DNA of 64,000 nt from Tolypeutes matacus. Its lineage: Eukaryota; Chordata; Mammalia; Cingulata; Chlamyphoridae. Positions 37,130 to 50,455 of the stretch are shown piece by piece; positions within the stretch are counted from its first letter, which is position 1; every line of letters begins with the position of its first letter. Under the pieces are notes generated by a model, which saw only the letters and a program-made list of their open reading frames with translations, did not search any database and was not told the DNA's origin. The DNA lies in assembly GCA_026826555.1 (NCBI GenBank), contig JAKSZT010053837.1, forward strand, positions 388,770-452,769, given 5' to 3'. The position numbers were made by a program, and so were the translations under genes.

Positions 37130-39300
37130 ACAGTTCATCCATACTTTGGGCCATAAAACAAACTTCAGCAATAGTTAAAGTGAGCCATATAGAGTATGTT
37201 CTTTGAATACAAGGGAACATAATTAGAAATCAATAAAAAGAAATTATGGAGACTTTAAATAACACAAGGAGTCAAAGAGAAAGTCACAATGTAAATTAGA
37301 AAAACAATCAAATAGAATGATATGAAAATTTGTGGCATATATCTAAAGCAATACTGAGTTAAATTTACAGTATTAAATGAATATTTAATAAAAGTGAAAA
37401 TGTCTTAAATTAATGATCTTAGCTTCCACTTAAAAAATAGAAAGAGAAAATAAAATTAAAACCAAATCAAGAAGAAAAATATATGAACATATGAGCCTAA
37501 ATCAATGAAAATGGGAAATAAGTAAATGAAACAAAAATAGGGGTTCTGTGAAAGAACAATTAAGTTGATAAACCTCTAGCCAGGGAGATCAAACAAAAAG
37601 AGAAAACACAAATTCCACACACAGAAATGAAAGAGGCAAAATATCTACATATCTTATTGATGTGAACAATTGTATGCTAACAAACAGGAAATTTGGGTGA
37701 TGAAAACAATTTTCTAGAAAGACACCTAAGATCACTCAATAAAATGATAACCTGAAATATTACTAGCAAAACCAAGTGTTAAGGATGTGAAACAAATGAA
37801 CTCGCAAATGATTTTAGAAGAGGAAAATGTAAACATATGGAAAACAATATATGAAGTTTTCTTCTTAAAATTTCTTCTAAAAATACATTTCACCTATAAT
37901 ACACAATTCCAATATAATTCCACAAAAATTGAAAACATGTCCCCATAATTTCTTGTACAAAATTCATCATTGTAGTTTTCTTTATAAAAGTAAACTTCTG
38001 GAAGCAATTCAAATGTCCACCAACAGGTGACGAGATAAACAAGTTATAGAATGTGCATTCACGGTGTTAGTATACAGGAAAAAATTGCTGGTATATGCTA
38101 AATCTGAAAATTATACTATATTGAATGAATAATTCTAATAACAAAAATAATATATTGTTTCATTCTATTCTCGTGATCATTGACAGAAGAAGAACTAAAC
38201 GATGAAGTTAGAAATAAGCTTGAAATTGAGGTTTGAATAGATATAGACACCCAGGTATGCTATGGGTTGAAGGGAATATTCTGTCTTAATTGGGGTGGTG
38301 GATTCATAGGTACGTACAGTTTTCAAAAGTCATTGAACAGTATGCTTAAAATCTGTGCAGTTGAATGCAAGTGAATCATGCCTCAATATTAAAAAACCAC
38401 AAAACAAATAGATGAAATCACCACCTTAATATGAATACCCAGGTGTACATTGACATGCAAATGGATAAACAAATTATGGTATATTTGTACAATTATTATT
38501 CAACAATAAAAAGGAATGTCCTTGAAGCACCCATGGAAGAATCTCAAAATAATTATTTTGAGTGAAAAATTCCAGGCAAAAAAGATTATGTGTCATATGT
38601 CTCTATTTTTAAAGAAATCTAGAATATTCCAAATAATCCATGGTAAAGAAAGTAGATCCATAGTTGCCTGGTGATTCCACAAGTTGTATACATATATCAA
38701 AACTAATGAATTATATGATTTAAATATGTACAATTCATTGTATATCAGCTGTACCTCAAAAATGTGTTAATAAAGAAAAAAAATGGAATTTCCTTATTCA
38801 CATAGCATTATCATCAAAACAACAACCAAAAATTAGTAAACCTAAGCAATGTTGACATGTTCGCTTCTGATTTAGGTAAATAAGACCACGATGTCCTATA
38901 TCACTATTTTTAATCGACTTTCAACTGAACAGCCTTTACAATGGAATAAATGAAGAAACAATTGAATATATATCAATTGGAAAAGAAGATATGAAACTGA
39001 CACCTTCATATATTACAAAATTGCATGTGGAGAAAACCTAAAGGAATTCTAGGTAAACTATTTGATTTAAAAGGTGAATTTTACAAGATTGTTGGATATA
39101 AGCTAAATGTACACAAATCGATTGTAGTGTGATATATTAGCAACAGCAGAAAAGTTAATATAAAAGATAGCTGGAGTCAAATCAAATGAAATGTGCTAGA
39201 TATACACAAAACTATAAAATAGCTATGAGAGAAAACAAAGGATTAAAACATGTTAATACATAATATTAAAAAAGATGTCAATTTTCAACAATTGACCTGT
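37130..39300 (+). repeat. Old LINE-1 pieces in intron 4 of copy 2
   Basis: Decayed ORF2 (AATTAGAAATCAATAAAAAG) and 3'-end sequences (AATGGATAAACAAATTATGG). Shared with A' and in part with A and C. No gene. Confidence 0.55.
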
Positions 39301-39724
39301 TGACTAAATACAATTTCCATAAAATCACAGCATACTTTAATGAATATATTTATATAGAGAATTAAAAGTCCAAATGTAATATGGTACTATTGAAAAGAAA
39401 TGTGATTGAATTATATAATGTACTAATATAAAAATTAATATGGGTAAATTTGACCATGTGATCTTGGTGCAAAAAAAATTGAACAGTGGAACACAAGTGA
39501 TGTCCAGAAACACACACACACAAATACCTATACAGTCACGTACTTAATATATGACAAAGCTGCTATAGAACAGAATGGAGAAATGATCATCTTTGCTACA
39601 CATTATGCTCCTTTAATTAGATAATGATATAGAAAGGTCGACTTTTCTTCTAATATGCAGCACCTCAAAGAGAGCATGAGAATAAACACCTAATAGATTG
39701 GAGAGCTAACACTTAAAATCTTAC

Positions 39725-39876
39725 CATTTCTTCTTCAGTATCCGTATAAAACAGATGAGATTTCTTAAACTCACAGGCCATCAAACTCTCTTTCCAGGTT
39801 TTTCGTTCACGACTAATATAATAACAATTGTTGGAATATGTAAACCACTCCTTTGGACAACGACAACAATGAGAGG
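39725..39876 (-). pseudogene. KLRC1-like: KLRC copy 2 exon 4 (CTLD part 1)
   Basis: 152 bp, open, with good splice sites. It encodes [20 protein letters not shown] and then [18 protein letters not shown], ending EEEM. The extra Cys in HCCRC replaces the usual Gly. Confidence 0.85.
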
Positions 39877-40387
39877 CTGAAGAAAGAATATGAATTACTG
39901 AACGGAAACTATCTGAATTTTAAAAGGAAAATGAATGGACATTTTTGCATAAATATAAACATATATATGCACATAACCTGTAGGCACACACTCACAGACT
40001 GACACAGATAAAAACAAACTCCCCCCCACACACACTCACAGAAAAGGATCAGCCTCTTATCCCTAATTTATGTACCCATATAAAGCAATCAATCAAAAAC
40101 TCCACCCTATACATATCCTGAAAAGCAGTGAGCAATAACATCTGATTAGAATAGGAAAATATTTGCTTTTATCATATTATAGTAGTAGAATATTACATCC
40201 AATTGGCAAAAGTGATTTTAAATGAATACCCCTTAGTGTTGAACAACAAGGAATGTCCTTATATAATCTTTATTTATGAAAACTTATTGCTCAAATTTAT
40301 TATTTTTTAATTCATTTTTGTGTGTTCTAAGATAGAGACAAAATGTAACATGTACCATATACGAGAAATTTAAAAATCATTACATAC

Positions 40388-40441
40388 CATTCTGGGATCC
40401 TTTTATCAGGGAATAATTTTTCTGTTCCTGTATTTCCGTAG
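40388..40441 (-). pseudogene. KLRC1-like: KLRC copy 2 exon 3 (stalk)
   Basis: 54 bp with a TTTCTAG acceptor and GTATGT donor. It encodes STEIQEQKNYSLIKGSQN, aligned with the other stalk exons. Confidence 0.8.
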
Positions 40442-40919
40442 CTAGAAATATCATTGTAATTCTTATGAAATTAATACTGTAATTAATAAATCATAAAAAT
40501 TTTAGTTTCCTAGCTTGAATTTTAAAGTATTATTTAGAAATTAGACTCCTTATGAATAAAACAACAGCCTATGGACCAAAATCTTCTTGTACAGAATTTG
40601 GTTTAATGACTGCCAAAAATTAATTTGCTTTTCTCAGTTTTTTTCAATAAACTTGCTTCTTCTAAAGCAAGTCTTTGTGATTTGAGATCAGAAGTTGCAT
40701 ATATATGTATAGACTTAGATTTCAAATAAATATTCTCTGCAACCCTTCTGTTATTTAGACTTGGACAAATTCACAATAACCTTCCACATTTACTCAAATA
40801 TAAACATTTAGTGCAAATAAATACTTTAAAATAAGCTTCTAGCCCTAATTTATGAAATATTTAGAAGTGTTTTCAAAATCATTAAAATGAAAATTCCCTT
40901 ATGACACTCAAAAACTCAC

Positions 40920-41024
40920 ATGAAGTAGTAATTACAACTGCCATGGTTATTACAGAGGCCAACTAGACAAGGCACAGTATTCCTAGAATCCCAGCAATGC
41001 ATCTTCCCGGAGGGGAGGGGAAAT
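40920..41024 (-). pseudogene. KLRC1-like: KLRC copy 2 exon 2 with in-frame TAG
   Basis: 105 bp with a CTGCAG acceptor and GTGAGT donor. It reads [12 protein letters not shown], stop, LASVITMAVVITTS. The TAG lies directly before the codon that is Lys in copy 3. Confidence 0.86.
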
Positions 41025-41364
41025 CTGCAGGGAGAGAAAGGGTAGATGGAGGCCAGTGTTTGGTTCACAATTTCTTAAATGCTGGACCCCAAATCCACAT
41101 CCACCATTGTAATCTTTCTCTCAGAATATATCACTGAATTTTCAGGAAATATAATGCTCCAAAAGTCTGAATACCATTGCTTTTCAGAATTCATACTGGA
41201 ATACCATATCCACACCTTTAATGCTGATCCACAAAAATGAAAAATAAGTGAGCTTAATCACTAAATCTGACTATCCATGTCTATAATCTTTACTTTCCCC
41301 CCGTCTCAGCACACAAACTGCACATCCTAGAGCAGTTATTTTGAGAATCTATTAAATGTTTTAC

Positions 41365-41537
41365 CTTTGCAGTGTGAATTCTTGGCATTCCCTTGAGGAT
41401 CAGGGGAAGCATTCCACATAGGTTATTTCCTGCTCCGGGTCTGAAATGGAGCAACCAGTGCCCTTGGGTTTGATTTGCTTCCTCTTTGGGTACTTGGCCA
41501 GATTCAGTTCTGTGTAGGTTACTCTTTCGTGATCCAT
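41365..41537 (-). pseudogene. KLRC1-like: KLRC copy 2 exon 1 with 14-bp deletion
   Basis: 173 bp instead of 187 bp. Copy 3 has ATTTTGAAGGTTTA (plus strand) where copy 2 has nothing. The frame reads [11 protein letters not shown] and then TGA. The ATG context and upstream region are nearly identical to copy 3. Confidence 0.87.
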
Positions 41538-43289
41538 CTCTGCAGCTCAGTGGTAAAAGAGACTCTGCTCTATGATAACTGCACTTAAGTTGATCCGTGG
41601 TGTGTATGACAGATCCCAGGTCCACCCACACCCAGCGGGGGAAGGGGAGAGGTGCGCTGAAGACAGTGTTCATTTCTCAGTTGAAGAATCTAAAGGTCTG
41701 ATTCTAAATTACTCAGAGATTTAAACAAGTGTCTCAGTATAGTAAATATTTCTTAAAATATTCTGTGTTTGGCAAATGCTATCAGTTGGAGTGGCGTAGA
41801 ACTAAATTATTGACGAATACATAAGTTCATAAATAAGAATAGTCTTATTTCTTAAAAGTCAGATTCTACTGAAATATTTTAACACTGTAACACATGTGTT
41901 AAATATTTAAGTTTTATTTTGGGAAAAATTATGCATTAATTTTAATGATAGTTTTGAAATCCAATGGCAATTAAATACCAAGTGCTCTAAAAATGGGGGA
42001 AATGGAAAATTAGCTTACATTTAATGTATTACACTAAATTATTTTGATTTAGCAGTATTCATTTAATTATGAAAAGAGATAAGGTATTTTATATGATCTT
42101 ATTGTTATTAATGAATGGGCAGAAAGTTTGAGAACTCTTTAAATATTTAAGGAACTATTTTATGTTTAAAAACGTCATATGACACACTCATCTACATCCC
42201 AAAGAATATTGGCAATACTACCCCCCAAAAATGGTGTTTTAAATATTTATTTCAGAGAAGTAACTGTCAATTGATTTAAAGCTAAAATAAACGAAATTCA
42301 CAAATAAATGTGTAGAGCACTTATGGAAGCATGTAGTGGGTTCTAGCTTCCAGAATGCCACTATGGTTATCAAAGATACCAAGGGTTCCTTTGATTATGT
42401 AAGTAATTGCAATCATTATTAATGCAACTTAAAATTATCTGGCAGGAAGATAGCTAGAATTTAGCTCTGCTTTGAAACTTAAAACGGGTAGCCTTTAAAT
42501 AATTGTGACTGTTTTCTAATGTAAAAAAATACAAATAATAATATGTAAAAAGTAATGCCTGTAAAGCACTTAATAATCAATTTCTTAATAGATGTCTAGT
42601 TTAATTATTATTTTAGTCACAGTTGCCATCTTATGGTTTCTGATGCATATCAATTAGAAACTGTAAAAAAACAACCCATTAGAAAGGAGTCTCAAAACAG
42701 TGTGGGTTTTTTTTTGTTTTTTTGTTTTTTGCTAGTTTACCTTCAATTTTTAAGTCTTTTGGGATTAATTAAATTTAGATTAGCATTTTAAGAAAGCTAT
42801 CTCATCCTGATTTTGGGGGGAAAAAAATGCACGTATTAAACTAATTTTCTTGACTATTTATGTTTTGCATTGCCTCAGTCAATGATTTCCTTTTTAAGAA
42901 CACAGTTATAAAGTGCAGGCTAATTAAATATAAAAGAATTCATTATTATACAATGACAAACTTTTGACCAATTACAAAATTCAAAATTAATGACTCATTG
43001 TCATGATGATTATGGACTTTCCATTTAAATTACCTTCATTAACAACCCCAAATGTGTGTGTGCATGCCTCTGAAAAATCTCCACAGGAAATGGTTTGAAT
43101 AATTTAAGAAGTGATCCAAATATTTCATACTTGAGGTATGCTTTTTATCCTAAATTATTCAAATAAATACTCCGATGATCTACTTTGTTTTTATTATATA
43201 TGAACTCCGCAGCTGCAGCATGCCCAGCATTTCTAATCTCCCACTCAATGAGGCGGGTGAGCAGGCAGACAGGGGGACAGTGGACATAC
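41538..43289. other. Upstream region of KLRC copy 2
   Basis: Matches 10269-12510 and 63462-64000. Contains an ATG at 41673 that opens a frame overlapping the KLRC start out of phase. No other gene. Confidence 0.5.
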
Positions 43290-43348
43290 CTTTGTCAGCC
43301 AGAAAGTCAGGCACCCTTGGCTGACTCTCCTAGAGAGGCCTGGCATAG
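43290..43348 (-). other. Candidate non-coding upstream exon of KLRC copy 2
   Basis: Sister of 12511-12577. Acceptor TTTCTTACCCAG and donor AAAG before GTATGT are preserved, although the exon body differs by small deletions (59 versus 67 bp). About 1.75 kb upstream of the copy 2 ATG. Confidence 0.35.
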
Positions 43349-44190
43349 CTGGGTAAGAAAAGAGACGTTTAAAGGCATCAATCCAGGGCAAGAACAAACA
43401 ATATCTGTGCCCTTCACAGACTGTGCTGTGTTGACTCAGAGTGAAGTCAGAGTGCAAAACATAGGTGGCTCATGAATGTGTCACTTAAGGTATGAACAGG
43501 AAATTCTCCTAATTGGGTTATTTTTAAGGCACTTTATCACATTGCACACCTACAGAACATAGGAGACCTCGATCACCTATTAAAAGTATAAAGTCTACCT
43601 TGAAAAGTGTCATTTAGATTGTCCCTTTCAAGTGCTGTTAGGAAAATGGTTTCACTTTCTATGGGTTTTGGTAGGAGAGTACCATTTGAAAAAATAGCAC
43701 TATTCAATTAGGTCATCTTGATGTGGTTATTAAGAGATTAGTGACATTTTGAAAAATAGCTCTTGACAATCACATAAAACAGCAAGGCTTTAAAAAAAAA
43801 AAAAAAAAAAACAATGTACAATCAGTTAACTTGTTTCAATCAATCACAGATTCTGCAAAATAGGCCATGTTAACACTATCTTATGTCTAAGCCCTACATT
43901 TAGGGTTGCTTGCTAAATCTTGGCATGACGTACTTCTTTTATATATCTGCTTCTAATAGCATTTCTATTATGATTCAAATATTCTAAAAAGCATAGCATC
44001 ATTATCAACAGGAAAAGAAATTTGTCACTAAGTATTTTGAGGAATTACTACATTTTCTGTTATAATAATTGACACAAGAACTTATCTCCTTGGTTTCTTT
44101 GCTCTAGTCCCTAAAATTCTGTATTCAATTTTATTCTTTTAAAATAAATTATTTAATCTTCAGATATTCCCTGATAAAAAAATTAATGGT

Positions 44191-44435
44191 GGGAAGCGGA
44201 TGTGGCTCAATCAGTAGGGCTCCCATTTACCATATGGGAGGCCCCAGGTTCGGTTCCCGGGGCCTCCTGGTGAAGGCAAGCCAGCCCACGTGGCTCGGTG
44301 AGCTGACACAGCAGGACAACCCAGCAATAGGAGACAAACAGACACAGAAAAACGCACAGCAAATGGACACAGCGAGCACAAGCAGTGGGGGGGGGGGGGA
44401 AAAATGAATAAATAAATAAAATCTTTAAAAAAAAA
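44191..44435 (+). repeat. Long DAS SINE
   Basis: Starts GGGAAGCGGATGTGGCTCAA, has AGGTTCGGTTCCCGG, ends in (AAAT)n and an A-run. Target duplication AATGGT (44185-44190, 44436-44441). Confidence 0.85.
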
Positions 44436-45104
44436 AATGGTCTTGTAAGGATAAAATATTATATCAGAATATATCACCTTGCTAAAAATTGAAATGTCAA
44501 ATAGCTACTAATTATGTTACTTATTTATTCATTCTAAAATCATACATAATTGTACTTGAATGGGAATCTTTAGGTGAAAATAACAAAATACATAAAACTA
44601 AGAAGGGCAATGAAAAGTATTTTTTTTAAATCTCTTCTAATTAAAAAATAGGGAAGGAGAAAAAGGAGACTTTTATCACACAAGTTAAAATGACACAAGA
44701 GCATGGAAATAAATAAAATGTAAAACCTAGATTATCTATTTGTACCAAATAGAATTATGTTAATCATTTCTTATCTTGAATCAAGAAAAGGGAGAGATGT
44801 TTGTTCATTTGTTACCTAGCATTCTTAAGGAAATTCACTTGGTTGCCACTGCTAGGAGATTGAGGACAGATTCAATGTCAAACTTTAAGCTTTCTTAATT
44901 CTAGAACATGGCATTTAAATCCAGTTTTGTTCCTGGAATCTGTACTTATTTTTGTGCCCTCAATAACATTAGCTAATGTTGGCTAGCTACAGGTGTATTT
45001 GTATTCATTATATTTTCATAAACTAAATTGATAATATTCTTTCTCTCTTGTGTAAATATATGTATGTATACATTTATATACAAATATATAATGACATCAA
45101 TACA

Positions 45105-45740
45105 TGACTATGACCTATACACAAAAGTTTATAGCTGCATTTTTATAAATGTCAAAAATTGAAACAACCAAGATATCCTCCAAAAGGTGAATGGATAAAC
45201 AAACTCTCATACATCCATACAATGGGATATTATTCATCAATAAAAAGAAATGCACCATCAAGCCATAAAAAGACGCAAAAGAAACTTAAATGCATATTTC
45301 CAAATGAAGGAAGCCAGTCCAAAGAGGCTCCAAACTGTACAGTTCCTACCAAATGACATTCTGGAAAAGGTAAATCTATAGTAAAACTATCAGTGTTTGC
45401 CAGAAATTCAGGAACTGGGGCCGAGGGATGAATAGTTGGAGAATGGGGCATTTTAATACAGAATGATTTTGTATGATAGCAGATTGTTGGATACGTGACA
45501 TTATACATTTGCCAAAGCCCACAGAATCGTAAATCACAGAGTGAACCGTAATATACCCTATGAGCTTTAGTTAATAATATAGTATCAATATTGGCTCATC
45601 AATTGTATCATACCAAAACAAGATACCAATAATAGAGAAACCGTGGGGTGGAGGGAAGGCAGGTATATCAGAATTCTGTACTTTCCCTCTAAGAATTCTG
45701 TATATCTAAAACTGCTCTAAAAAATAAAGTTGTTACAAGC
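45105..45740 (+). repeat. LINE-1 3' end
   Basis: ORF2-end sequence (GAATGGATAAACAAACTCTC) and a 3' UTR ending TGCTCTAAAAAATAAAG. Confidence 0.7.
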
Positions 45741-46531
45741 AAAAGAGAACTTCCTTTATCTAATGAAGACAATTTATATTTAATATAATTATATTAATAT
45801 TATATTATACATTAATTATATATAATATAAATTTATATATATATAAACAGAACTTCATACTTAAAGCTTTATTTCTGAGATCAGAAACAAGACAATAATA
45901 CCTCTTCTCTTCAACATTTGAAAGAAGGTTCTAGCAAGTATAGTACAGGAATAAAGAAAAAAAAGATATACAAATTTTTAAAGTAAGAAAAATAACCATT
46001 ATTATTTCTAGATTATCTATTGTGTTTAAAGGAAGTCAAGTTGATCCACAGATAAACCACTATAAATATATAAATATAAATCTCTTGGCCAAAAGTTTAG
46101 TATATGTATATCAATATACCAAATGAATATCTATGTAAATTAAGAGCATAACAGGTTAAAAAGCAAAACATAAAAAAAAGAAAACAAGATAAAATAATAT
46201 ATATGATTAACTTCACTTCACTTACAATCTAACAAAAGAGCATACTATATTACATTGTTTAAAGATGTATCTGTACATGGTAAAACTATAGGAAAAAAGC
46301 AAGGATATTATCATCATAAAAGTCTGGATATTGGTTGCATTTACCGATAAAGAGTGGAATTTTTGTGAAAAAAAATGGATGCATGTGATTTTTTAAGATA
46401 CGTTCTATGTCTTATCCTAGGTGGTAAACAGGTTTTGTCTCTGCTGAGTTCAGCTGTAGACATTTCTTTCACGAATTTTTACTTATACTTTTATATTTCA
46501 AAATAGAAAACTTAAAAATCAGTATTGTTGC
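45741..46531. other. AT-rich spacer with TA repeat
   Basis: 45775-45845 is a TA-rich simple repeat. The rest is low-complexity AT-rich sequence with no gene. Confidence 0.5.
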
Positions 46532-46676
46532 CAGTTTTTCAATACTTATCTGGAACAGTCTTGATTTTAAAGAACAGTCTCTCAGGCTCTCATTCCAGGT
46601 TTTTCTATATTTAGTAATGAAATAACAACTGTTGCTGTAGGTAAACCACATATGGGAACAAAACACACAATGAGGT
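46532..46676 (-). pseudogene. Degenerate KLR CTLD exon 4-like fragment
   Basis: The minus frame reads PHCVFCSHMWFTYSNSCYFI and [18 protein letters not shown]. It clearly belongs to the NKG2-type first CTLD exon but is more diverged than the three main copies. The acceptor position is AC instead of AG and the donor position is GC instead of GT. No partner exons were found nearby. It could be a relic of a different KLR gene (KLRC4-, KLRI- or KLRH-like) or an old KLRC copy. Confidence 0.65.
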
Positions 46677-47159
46677 GTTATAAAAAGAATATGAATTAAC
46701 ATTTTAAAACAAATTGCATTTTAATATAGAAATTTCTTGGTATTCACTCATGAGAGTAAAGATGAACACATTTGTGTATATATGTGCACATACACATACT
46801 ATAAATGAAAACCATCTAACCCTTATTCCACTACTTGCACTTATGGAACATTTCAAATGCTTTTTAAATAAACTTTTTCCTATAAAAGTTCAGAAAAAGG
46901 TAAAGCAATACTTAACCACAAAATTTAGAAATACACAGCAGTGTACCACATAAAGAATCTTCAGATTTAAGTCACTAGAAGGAAGGAGCACATAATGTTG
47001 TAAAAAATAATTTTTACTTCTATTCATTGATCGCAGTTTAAGCCTAAAAACAGTGTCCAATTGTGAAAATACATCACTCATTCTTTATTAGGAAATTTTC
47101 CTAACAATCTCTTGGCACTTCTAGAGACAAGTAGAGAAATTGTATCTGCAAAAAAGAAA

Positions 47160-47625
47160 ATCTTTTAGAATCATTACTTCCCTTTGCTGTTGAAGACACA
47201 GACACATGCTCGGGGGCCATGATCCAGCCCTTGCCTCCCCCTCCCCCCAACTTGTTCTATTTGTGTGCAAATGTTTCTGTCTGTTTTCATTGCAGAGTCC
47301 TGGGGAGATGTCAGTTCTAATGAAAAGGACCAACTGTACTTAAACCTGGATGCCAGGAACAAGCAGCCCCAGATGCTAGTCAGGGCAGGAACTCTGAGTG
47401 GCAGGGTTCCCTCTCCAGGAATCAAACAAATAGACCACCCATGGCAGCACCGATTTTCTCTTCCCTCCAGCATAAAGAAAGGTGTGCATAGCTGCCTTCC
47501 AATGACGCTGACCAACCATGATGGGATCTCTTTCCCTGCTCTTTGGATCCTTTGTCCTGTATAAGAAATAAAGTAGTCATTTGCTGAAGGTGTCTGTTGT
47601 GCCTGAGCCTGATTTCCCATGATGC
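47160..47625 (+). repeat. LTR-like repeat, unit C
   Basis: Sister of 26460-26890. The TATA position has changed (CAAACAAATAGA) and the poly(A) signal is AAATAAAG near 47567. Confidence 0.5.
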
Positions 47626-47714
47626 AACATTACGAACTTGCACCAAAATTATAAAATGCTCATGTAAGACAAAGAGAATTATCTGAAATAATCTTAGAAG
47701 GGCCCTGGCAGTTT

Positions 47715-48310
47715 GAAATTATTTTATGAATCCTAAAAAGAGAAATACTATGTTTGCAAACTAACCTATTCCTCTTGTGATACCCTTTGATTGCATTAAA
47801 TTCAGTTGAGGAGCCTTTGATTAGATTACTTTTAAGTTCGATTAAGGGCTTTTGATTAGTGTACATTAGGTTGATGCTCCACTCCCTTGATTGGGTCTGA
47901 TATAAATGGAAACATAGGGACAGACACACAGAGGAAATGGAAGCCAGCGTATTTGATTCTGCAATGTGTGAAAGAGAGGATTACAAAAAAACAGAATCCC
48001 CCAAGAGGTTGAGAATGGCTGGGCCCATCTAGTAGCTCAAGAGGAGATGGTGAGCTGGAGAGGAAGGTTGAGATCACGGAAGAGATCAGCAGCTATCTTT
48101 CTTCACCATTTAGCTACAACACCAGAATCAACAGTAGCTGATTTTGGTGAGGAAGCACCTCTTTTGGTACCCTGATTTGGAATTTTCACATCCTTGGAGT
48201 TGTAAACTTTTACTCCAAATAAATCCACTTCATAAAAGCCAAAACATTTCTGATACTTTGCTTTGGCAGATCTTTGACAAACTGAAACAGGTGCTTTCCA
48301 ATCCATATTC
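47715..48310 (+). repeat. 550-bp LTR-like repeat, unit C
   Basis: Sister of 26975-27560 with the same ends. Confidence 0.5.
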
Positions 48311-48389
48311 ATCTGGCACAGATTCGTTATGTTGTCCTATAGATTTACTTAACAGAAATTATTATGATTTTGTGATGACCACAATGAAT

Positions 48390-48587
48390 ATCTCTTTAGG
48401 AGGTGCCAGGGATTGAACCCAGGACCTGGTAAATGGGAAGCAGATACTCAACCACTGAGCTACATATGCTCCCCAATGAGAGTTGGCTTTTTTGCTTTTT
48501 TGTTTTCTGAAGGCACCAGGGATTGATCTTGGAACCTAGTACATGGGAAGCAGGTGCTCACCCACTGAGCTACATCAGCTCGTGACT
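48390..48587 (-). repeat. Dimeric tRNA-derived SINE
   Basis: Two antisense cores (GGGATTGAACCCAGGACCT and GGGATTGATCTTGGAACCT). Target duplication ATGAAT. The empty site is at 27655 in unit B. Confidence 0.83.
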
Positions 48588-48899
48588 ATGAATTTTAATT
48601 TAAGAAAGATAATTGCCAGAATCTCAGCAATGATTCTCCATGGAAGCAAGAGAGAATCTACAGGGATAAAAACAGAGAAAATATGAAAGAGTTAAGGTTG
48701 TTGAAATAACTGGATTTTATGTGATTGCCTTTATGAGAACAGGATCTCAGAAAAAGTCAAGACATCAAAACAGTATGCAAATTGATTGAAATAAAATTGT
48801 CTCAGAATACAAGGTTGTTTTGTTGGGTTATAATAGTTAATGAGCTATTTGAGACTACATATTTTAATAACACCTGTATAATAATGCCCCCCTGAACTC

Positions 48900-50455
48900 T
48901 TTTTTAAATTTATTTTATTTTATTTATTTTTAAAGAAGCTTTAAATTACATAAATGCTACAACAAAAATATAAGGCATTCCCATATACCCTACTCCCTTC
49001 CCCTCTAACACTTTCCCACATTAACAACATCTTTCATTCGTGTGGTAAATTTGTTACTATTGACAAACACATATTGAAGCATTGCTACTAACCATGGTCA
49101 ATGGTTTATGTTATAGTTTACACTTTCCACTGCACAATTTTATAGGTTTTGACAAAATGTCTAATGGAATGGCCTGTATCCATCATTGCAATGTCATGCA
49201 GAACAATTCCAAGGTCCCTAAAATGTCCCATGTTTCACCTGTTCTTCCCCCTCCCTCCTCTCAGAACTTCTGGTGACCACTGCCTTTATATCAATGTTAT
49301 GAAATCTTCCATTGCTAGAATAATAATAAGTCTACTTTAGTCCATAACTGCATTCCCCCCTTATGTTTGTTCATTCCTCAACCTTGAGGATTTTGATGTG
49401 GTGATGCCCACTCTGCTTCCAATTGAGAGGGGGCTTAGATCCCATGGGGTGGATGGATGAAACTGTTTTGTCTGCAGTTGTAGATACTCTCTGTTTTGGG
49501 GGATGGGCATTGTCCATCATCATCCTTTTGTTAGTTGTCCTGGGAAAGTTTGATGAACTGGAAGATAGGTGTTGCAACACTGCTGAGATTCAGTGCTCAA
49601 CCAGTATATGAACACACCAAAGATTTAAGTCTCTGGTACATATATTTAATGAGTACAGTGCTAATTATAGTTTCAAATAAAAGGGGCAGGAGAGTCACAT
49701 ACAGGGAAATAATAAATGAGTTTAACCCTGGTACACTGGGGAACATACATTCCAAGGTAAGACCCGCTGACAGGGTACCAAATTCCTGATATTGTTTGCC
49801 CTGCCTATAGTGTCTAGATGTCTCTAGAGCCCTCAGGAACACTCCTATTGAGGCACTGTTTACTGTGGCAGTCAATGAGATTCTGCTGCAACGTGCAGAA
49901 GCGTAACCTCTGAAATGAACTCCCAACTCACTTTGAAGTCTCTTAGCAATAAAAACTCAACTGTATTTAATATTTCCCCTTTTGGTCAAGGTCTTTTTCC
50001 AAGTGCACTGCTATTTGGCGCTTGGTAATAATCCCTCAGTGCCAGGGAGGCTCATCCCTGGGAATCAGGTCCCATGCCAGGGGAAAGGTAGTGAGTTTAT
50101 ATGCTGAGTTTGGCTTAGAAAGAGGCACATAATGAGCAACAAGGGGGCTTTCAGGAGATAAATTTTAGGCAACATATAATACTGAACTAAGTTTCAATTT
50201 CACAAGAATGAAGTTCGTAAGAACGAGCATCAATATCAAGGGCCTAGCATATGAGTCTGTCCTCCTTCACTAGGCACTGCCTGTGTACTTTAGATAGCCT
50301 TGTCACTCTATTAGAGAATATATCAGGACTCTCCATAATGAGAATTCAGTATTCTTTTGGTTATTGTGTGGGTCTCCACCCACCAAGACAACACCCCACA
50401 ACCAATTGAACATAATCATATTCCACAGAGGCATGCCCCAGGTGCACTGCTCCCA
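48900..50455 (-). repeat. LINE-1 3' UTR, inverted
   Basis: Reverse complement of 23350-24895. Includes CATTTGTTACAATTGATGAA-type sequence in decayed form and the CTATAGTGTCTAGATGTCTC region. Absent from unit B. Confidence 0.65.

Larger units (their letters stand above)
33997..41537 (-). pseudogene. KLRC1-like: KLRC (NKG2A-like) copy 2, pseudogene
   Basis: Six exons in the NKG2 order: 41365-41537, 40920-41024, 40388-40441, 39725-39876, 34425-34525 and 33997-34112. All splice sites look usable, but the frame is broken three times. A 14-bp deletion in exon 1 leads straight to TGA at 41400-41402. A TAG lies in the membrane exon at 40963-40965. A net 2-bp loss in exon 6 removes the last cysteine and the normal stop. 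The first ITIM (VTYTEL) is kept; the second is cut after ITYVE. Intron 4 carries a LINE-1 insertion at 35745-36932. The sequence is closest to copy 3. I am confident it is a pseudogene. Confidence 0.87.
26280..44190. repeat. Segmental duplication unit B
   Basis: Left to right: LTR-like repeat, 550-bp repeat, LINE-1, MSMO1 pseudogene, KLRC copy 2 exons 6 to 1, upstream exon candidate. The same order is found in unit C from 46985. Its left edge is marked by TATTCATTGATC, shared at 26303 and 47021. Confidence 0.8.

Noticed and set aside
41290..41673. 127-codon minus-strand frame as a separate gene
   Set aside because: It overlaps KLRC copy 2 exon 1 out of frame; kept only as a possible upstream frame in the findings.
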